This document shows, piece by piece, positions 6,965-10,534 of a DNA stretch of 10,534 bases. Within the stretch, counting starts at the first letter, position 1, and each line of letters opens with the position of its first letter. The notes beneath the pieces were generated by a model. The model made no database searches. It was not told the origin of the DNA and saw nothing but the letters and a program-made list of their open reading frames with translations. Source of the stretch: an uncultured Eisenbergiella sp. (lineage in GTDB: Bacteria > Bacillota > Clostridia > Lachnospirales > Lachnospiraceae); assembly GCA_947626725.1 (NCBI GenBank), contig CANQTI010000051.1, positions 1 through 10,534 of the forward strand, in the 5' to 3' direction. The position numbers and the translations under genes were made by a program.

Positions 6965-8929
6965 TTATCCGATAAACCTCATTTTTTTCACAGTCTGCAC
7001 AAACTCCGTATTGGTGCGCGTCTTGGCAAACAAATCCAGAATCTTATCCGCCGCCTCGTCCGCTTTCATTCCGTTGAGCGCACGGCGCACGATATTGATC
7101 GCCTCCATCTCTTCCGCGGAAAGCAGCAGGTCCTCTCTTCTGGTGCTGGTCTTGGCGATGTCAATCGCCGGGAACAGACGTTTCTCCGATAATTTGCGGT
7201 CCAGCACCAGCTCCATATTGCCCGTTCCCTTGAACTCTTCATAGATCACGTCATCCATCCTGGAACCGGTATCCACCAGCGCCGTAGCTAAAATTGTCAG
7301 GCTTCCGCCTTCCCTCATATTGCGGGCCGCACCGAAAAAGCGTTTCGGCATATGCAGCGCTGCCGGATCGATTCCGCCGGAAAGCGTTCGGCCGCTGGGC
7401 GGGACCACGAGATTATAGGCTCTGGTGAGACGAGTGATACTGTCCAAGAGAATCATAACGTCCCGCTTATGTTCCACTAAACGTCTGGCCCGTTCCACCA
7501 CCATTTCCGAAACCCGCTTATGATGATCGGGCAGTTCATCGAAGGTGGAATATACCACTTCCACATTGGGGCCCTCCACCGTCTCCCGGATATCCGTCAC
7601 TTCCTCCGGCCGTTCATCGATCAGCAGAATGATCAGATGCATGTCCGGATAGTTCTTTTTCACGGAGATCGCGATCTCTTTGAGCAAGGTTGTCTTGCCG
7701 GCCTTGGGAGGCGAAACGATCATGCCCCTTTGCCCTTTGCCGATCGGGCTCAGAAGGTCCACAATGCGCATCGCCACGGAAGAACCGTATTTTTCCAGCT
7801 TCAAACGACTGTCCGGGAAAATGGGCGTCATGTCTTCAAAATTAGACCTGCGGCTGGCGACCTCCGGCGTATATCCATTGATCGTTTTTACATACAGCAG
7901 CGCAGAAAATTTTTCATTCTGGGTTCGAATCCGGGTATTGCCCTCCAGAATATCTCCCGTTTTTAGATTGAAACGGCGAATCTGGCTCGGCGCCACATAG
8001 ACGTCATTCTCCCCTGGCAGATAATTGTTGGAACGAATAAAACCGTAGCCATCCGGCATGACCTCCAAAATGCCGCTGACCGTAATGCCGCTGTCCAATT
8101 CTGTCGGGAACCTGTCCTCTTCCTCATTGGCGGACGGCGCGGTTCCCCTGTTGTAAGGGCTGTAATAACGGGGTTCCTGACTGCGGGACATGATCGCCTT
8201 CCCGCCGGCGGCACGGTTCTGTCCCGGCTGTGTCCTCTGCCCGCTTCTTCTGAAACCGGACTCTCTCTGATTGCCGTCTGCTTCTCCGGCCAATCCGTCC
8301 GCATCCTCTCCTGCTCCGGAAGTCTGGTACGCCATACGGCTTTCCGCCACCGTTTCTCCGTATTCCCGCTCCGCTGCTGCAGGCGTTTCCTCGCCGAAGT
8401 GATGCTCGCTGCCCCCGACATCAGCCGCTGCGAACCCATTCTGCGCCTTTTCATTTCTCTGCCCCGCCTTCTGCTCTCTGGGAACTCCCATCCTGCCGGA
8501 CTGCCCATCGCTTCTCGCTGCCCTTTCGGGCCGTGCTGTCCGCTCTCTTGACCTGGCAGGCTGTTCCGCCCTGCTTTCCTTCTGCTGCCGGGCCGCCGCT
8601 TTCTCCTCCTGGCCAAAGCTCTCCGCCGATGCTCTCTCTTTCCGCGAGCGCAGGGCTCCCTCGTCTTTCACGGGCTGACCTTCCGAAATATGCTCCTCTC
8701 TTTCTTTCTTTCCATTCTCTCCCTTTTCGTTCTCTTTCTTTTCGTTCTTTTTCCTTTTGCTTTCTTTCTCTGCGCCTTCTTTTTCGTCCGCCGTATCCAT
8801 TGCGATCATCGCATCGATCAATTCCGCCTTTTTCATACCGGAGACGCCGCGCAGCCCCCTCGCTTTTGCAATTTCCTTCAGGTCATGAACCGCCAGCGAC
8901 TCATACTGCGCCCTCATCATTCTCATCAT
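6965..8929 (-). CDS. rho: Transcription termination factor Rho with long charged insertion
   Basis: Hexameric RNA-dependent ATPase that terminates transcription. Seen: a Rho_N (SAP-like) domain at about 7-45; a low-complexity region at about 46-275, first Lys/Glu-rich, then Arg/Glu/Gln/Gly/Ala-rich; a cold-shock-like RNA-binding domain (about 281-352) with D-G-Y-G-F-I-R-S (293-300); and a RecA-type ATPase core. The core has Walker A S-P-P-K-A-G-K-T-T (406-414), Walker B L-L-I-D-E-R-P-E-E-V (435-444), L-L-D-S-I-T-R-L-T-R-A-Y-N (494-506) and the C-terminus ending V-K-K-M-R-F-I-G. Catalytic motifs are intact, so it should be active. At 654 residues it is about 230 longer than E. coli Rho (419), all due to the insertion. 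The start ATG has AGGAG 8 nt upstream; a second ATG follows directly. It is transcribed divergently from the malic enzyme gene, with rpmE downstream. Confidence 0.97.
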   Translation of the reverse strand: MMRMMRAQYESLAVHDLKEIAKARGLRGVSGMKKAELIDAMIAMDTADEKEGAEKESKRKKNEKKENEKGENGKKEREEHISEGQPVKDEGALRSRKERASAESFGQEEKAAARQQKESRAEQPARSRERTARPERAARSDGQSGRMGVPREQKAGQRNEKAQNGFAAADVGGSEHHFGEETPAAAEREYGETVAESRMAYQTSGAGEDADGLAGEADGNQRESGFRRSGQRTQPGQNRAAGGKAIMSRSQEPRYYSPYNRGTAPSANEEEDRFPTELDSGITVSGILEVMPDGYGFIRSNNYLPGENDVYVAPSQIRRFNLKTGDILEGNTRIRTQNEKFSALLYVKTINGYTPEVASRRSNFEDMTPIFPDSRLKLEKYGSSVAMRIVDLLSPIGKGQRGMIVSPPKAGKTTLLKEIAISVKKNYPDMHLIILLIDERPEEVTDIRETVEGPNVEVVYSTFDELPDHHKRVSEMVVERARRLVEHKRDVMILLDSITRLTRAYNLVVPPSGRTLSGGIDPAALHMPKRFFGAARNMREGGSLTILATALVDTGSRMDDVIYEEFKGTGNMELVLDRKLSEKRLFPAIDIAKTSTRREDLLLSAEEMEAINIVRRALNGMKADEAADKILDLFAKTRTNTEFVQTVKKMRFIG

Positions 8930-9095
8930 TCCATTTGCTCCTTTTGCTGCTTTTTCTGGTATTTGTTCCGAAACACTAAAGGAAATGTACAGTGACTTGC
9001 CTTAGAACATACCGATTCAGGAATCGCGGATGACTTGTTCCGCACTTTCTGGCAACATAAGGGTGTCCCCAGCTGTGACACCCGTCATTTCATAT
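8930..9095 (-). promoter_or_regulatory. Long leader of rho with 5' hairpin
   Basis: About 165 nt separate the predicted start of transcription from the rho ATG. Near its 5' end is a perfect 7-bp stem GGGTGTC / GACACCC (9083-9061) with a 9-nt loop, and further on a small hairpin CGATT-CCTG-AATCG. The first hairpin is followed by TTATGTT rather than a T-run, so it is not a standard terminator. rho is commonly autoregulated in its leader; whether this leader does that cannot be told from the sequence. Confidence 0.5.
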
Positions 9096-9101
9096 AGTAG
9101 C

Positions 9102-9130
9102 ATTATATAATACTTCCTTCCAAATAGGAA
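9102..9130 (-). promoter_or_regulatory. Probable promoter of rho
   Basis: Minus strand: a consensus TATAAT (9107-9102) in an AT-rich stretch. The best-placed -35 candidate, 17 nt upstream, is a poor TTCCTA (3 of 6). It is the strongest -10 in the divergent gap on this strand and gives a start near 9095. Confidence 0.5.
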
Positions 9131-9159
9131 GAGTTTTTTCAGTTTTCCCGGAATTTATC

Positions 9160-9188
9160 TTGATTCATAAAAAAGATTATTATATGAT
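9160..9188 (+). promoter_or_regulatory. Probable sigma-A promoter of the malic enzyme gene
   Basis: TTGATT (9160-9165), a 17-nt spacer, then TATGAT (9183-9188), four and five of six consensus bases. Transcription would begin near 9195, giving a leader of about 190 nt that carries the 25-bp tandem repeat, a hairpin and repeat copy A. Confidence 0.7.
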
Positions 9189-9213
9189 AGTAAATGTTCA
9201 CGATCAATCCGCC

Positions 9214-9263
9214 GAAAGAGGGCAGGTAAAAGATCGGTGAAGGAAAGCAGGTAAAAGATTGGA
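9214..9263 (+). repeat. 25-bp tandem direct repeat in the malic enzyme leader
   Basis: Two adjacent units with a 25-bp period share GCAGGTAAAAGAT(C/T)GG (9222-9237 and 9247-9262, one mismatch in 16), with looser similarity in the purine-rich remainder. It lies downstream of the predicted transcription start, so it could be a repressor/activator site acting as a roadblock, an RNA-binding protein site, or a simple duplication. Confidence 0.7.
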
Positions 9264-9264
9264 A

Positions 9265-9282
9265 ATAAGCCCAATGGCTTAT
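9265..9282 (+). other. Short hairpin upstream of repeat copy A
   Basis: A perfect 7-bp stem ATAAGCC / GGCTTAT with a CAAT tetraloop ends one base before copy A. It is not followed by a T-run. It may be part of the leader's folded structure or an operator palindrome. Confidence 0.5.
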
Positions 9283-9283
9283 C

Positions 9284-9381
9284 CCTCCATCCGCGTTTTG
9301 CGCCGCGGGCGTCGCAAAGCGCGGGAACGCAGCGCCAAATTGGGCGTGCGTGCCGACTCGCATACGCCCGCGGCATGGAGG
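9284..9381 (+). repeat. Dispersed structured element, copy A (5' UTR of the malic enzyme gene)
   Basis: A 98-nt, strongly self-complementary element homologous to 2366-2267 on the minus strand. Visible helices: an outer helix CCTCCAT+CCGCG (9284-9295) with CGCGG-C-ATGGAGG (9369-9381), 12 bp and one bulged C; a hairpin GCGTTTTGCG / CGCAAAGCGC (9293-9302 with 9313-9322) with loop CCGCGGGCGT; a hairpin ACGCA-G-CGCC / GGCG-TGCGT (9327-9351) with a bulged G32; and a short stem GTGC/GCAT (9350-9363) that competes with the base of the previous one. The SD GGAGG (9377-9381) of the malic enzyme is inside the outer helix, so folding would mask it. Homology and pairing are seen; regulation is inferred. 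Alternative: a mobile palindromic repeat. Confidence 0.8.
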
Positions 9382-9386
9382 AAAAA

Positions 9387-10534
9387 ATGACAACTCAAGA
9401 AAAAGCGCTTCAGCTCCACGCACAACTGAACGGCAAGCTGGAAGTCGTCACCAAAATACCCGTCAAAACCAGGGAAGATCTGGCTCTGGCCTATACGCCT
9501 GGCGTTGCAGAGCCCTGCAATGTGATCGCGAAGGATAAATCGCAGGCTTATGTCTATACGATGAAAGCCAATACGATAGCCGTTGTTTCCGACGGTTCCG
9601 CCGTTCTGGGGCTCGGCAATATCGGCCCCGAAGCCGCTATGCCGGTCATGGAAGGCAAAGCGGTCCTGTTCAAGGAGTTCGGCGGGGTGAATGCCGTCCC
9701 GATCTGCCTGGATACCCAGGATACCGAAGAGATTATTAAGGCTGTCACCTGGCTTGCGCCCGGCTTCGGCGGCATCAATCTGGAAGACATCAGTGCTCCC
9801 CGCTGTTTCGAGATTGAAGAACGGCTGAAAGCGACGCTGCATATTCCCGTCTTCCATGACGACCAGCACGGCACTGCCATCGTCGTGCTGGCCGGAATCA
9901 TAAATGCGCTGAAGGTCGTGCATAAGAAAAAAGAAGACTGCCGCATAGTCATCAACGGCGCAGGCAGCGCAGGCGTGGCTATCGCAAAACTCCTGCTCAC
10001 CTATGGTTTCCAGGACATTCTGATGTGCGACAGGTCCGGCATTATCTGTGAAGGCAATCCAAACATGAACTGGATGAAGGAAAAGATGGCGAAGGTGACC
10101 AACCTGTCCCACAAAAAGGGAACGCTGGCGGACGCCATGAAGGATGCGGATATCTTTATAGGCGTTTCCTCCCCCGGCGTCGTGTCCGAGGAAATGGTAG
10201 CTTCCATGAATCATGACGCCATCCTGTTCGCCCTGTCCAATCCGGTGCCGGAGATCATGCCTGATCTGGCGAAAAAAGCCGGTGCCAGAGTGGTGGGCAC
10301 TGGCCGCAGCGATTTCCCCAACCAGGTCAACAACGTGGTCGCCTTCCCCGGCATTTTCAAGGGCGCGCTGGAGGGCCGCGCCCCTCAGATCACCGAAGAG
10401 ATGAAGCTGGCCGCCGCTCTCGCCATCGCTGGGCTCGTCTCCGAGGAGGAGCTGAACGAGGACAACATCATGCCCGAGGCCTTCGATCCCAGAGTGGCCG
10501 AGACCGTGGCGCAGGCCGTCAAGGCGCACATTCA
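9387..10534 (+). CDS. NAD-dependent malic enzyme (oxaloacetate-decarboxylating), 3' end cut by the window
   Basis: Converts (S)-malate to pyruvate and CO2 with reduction of NAD(P), linking C4 acids to pyruvate metabolism in the cytosol. The frame is open for 382 codons to the window edge; short bacterial malic enzymes are about 390-400 residues, so only the tail is missing. Seen: Y36-T-P-G-V-A-E-P with the catalytic Tyr, S-D-G-S-A-V-L-G-L-G-N-I-G (68-80), catalytic K91 in M-E-G-K-A, metal ligands in N-L-E-D (133-134) and H-D-D-Q-H-G-T (157-163), the dinucleotide motif G-A-G-S-A-G (191-196), and T-G-R-S-D-F-P-N-Q-V-N-N near 312. NAD versus NADP use cannot be settled. The start at 9387 has GGAGG 5 nt before it; an in-frame ATG at 9375 overlaps that SD and lacks one of its own. 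Expression is probably controlled through the long leader. Confidence 0.96.
   Translation, partial: MTTQEKALQLHAQLNGKLEVVTKIPVKTREDLALAYTPGVAEPCNVIAKDKSQAYVYTMKANTIAVVSDGSAVLGLGNIGPEAAMPVMEGKAVLFKEFGGVNAVPICLDTQDTEEIIKAVTWLAPGFGGINLEDISAPRCFEIEERLKATLHIPVFHDDQHGTAIVVLAGIINALKVVHKKKEDCRIVINGAGSAGVAIAKLLLTYGFQDILMCDRSGIICEGNPNMNWMKEKMAKVTNLSHKKGTLADAMKDADIFIGVSSPGVVSEEMVASMNHDAILFALSNPVPEIMPDLAKKAGARVVGTGRSDFPNQVNNVVAFPGIFKGALEGRAPQITEEMKLAAALAIAGLVSEEELNEDNIMPEAFDPRVAETVAQAVKAHI

Noticed and set aside
7963..8616. Minus-strand Arg-rich frame inside rho
   Set aside because: It overlaps rho in another frame, reflects the low-complexity insertion, and no start signal is visible. The rho frame is continuous and ends in the right motifs.
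9116..9137. Plus-strand CTTCC-AAATA-GGAAG stem followed by AGTTTTTT, terminator-like
   Set aside because: The stem is only 5 bp and no plus-strand gene lies upstream to be terminated. It falls in the divergent promoter gap.
9375..9386. Alternative malic enzyme start four codons upstream (ATGGAGGAAAAA)
   Set aside because: That ATG overlaps the GGAGG that serves the next ATG and has no SD of its own. The conserved family sequence begins after 9387.
9279..10529. Long minus-strand open frame of 416 codons opposite the malic enzyme
   Set aside because: It is antisense to a clear malic enzyme reading frame on the plus strand with all catalytic motifs. Its His/Gly/Asp-rich translation resembles no family.
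1..10534. CRISPR arrays, tRNA or rRNA genes, transposase genes
   Set aside because: No regularly spaced identical repeats, cloverleaf with CCA-type end, rRNA segments or transposase motifs were seen on either strand.

Overview
The window looks like the chromosome of a low-GC-phylum (Firmicutes) clostridial bacterium, most likely Lachnospiraceae-like, although its base composition is not AT-rich. The evidence is the minus-strand gene order rho - rpmE - DUF1385 (YqhQ-like) - prmC - prfA, a conserved clostridial information-processing cluster, together with strong GGAGG-type ribosome binding sites and a short NAD-malic enzyme. The taxonomic call is inference from gene order and protein flavour.

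Layout. All genes but one are on the minus strand and are read from right to left. From a promoter near 9107, rho (8929-6965), rpmE (6830-6624), the DUF1385 membrane protein (6528-5254), prmC (5257-4409) and prfA (4416-3346) follow one another. rpmE has its own promoter and a terminator after it. The last three genes are tightly coupled by overlaps, and the cluster ends at a clear terminator (3331-3299). A second minus-strand unit then begins: a MalF-like permease (3229-2393), a MalG-like permease (2262-1375) and a HlyD-type membrane-fusion protein (1367-3), which runs to the window edge. Neither a solute-binding protein nor an ATPase is in view. On the plus strand, divergent from rho, an NAD-dependent malic enzyme starts at 9387 and runs off the right edge. 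It has a good promoter (9160-9188) and a leader of about 190 nt.

Most interesting signal. Two diverged copies of a palindromic element of about 100 nt sit directly in front of two unrelated genes, in the same orientation relative to each gene. Copy A (9284-9381) precedes the malic enzyme; copy B (2366-2267, minus strand) precedes the MalG-like permease, inside an operon. In both, the element ends with the gene's own GGAGG Shine-Dalgarno. The copies differ almost only by transitions, and the differences preserve the hairpins, including a shared bulged G, two A-T/G-C pair swaps and several G-U exchanges. In copy A the 5' end (CCTCCAT) is an exact complement of the SD region (ATGGAGG). This fits either a structured cis-regulatory RNA used at several loci or a small mobile repeat that delivers ribosome binding sites. 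No match to a named riboswitch class was recognised.

Other notable points are a Rho with a charged, apparently disordered insertion of about 230 residues, a DUF1385 protein with a C-terminal tail of 18-19-residue repeats, and a 25-bp tandem repeat in the malic enzyme leader.
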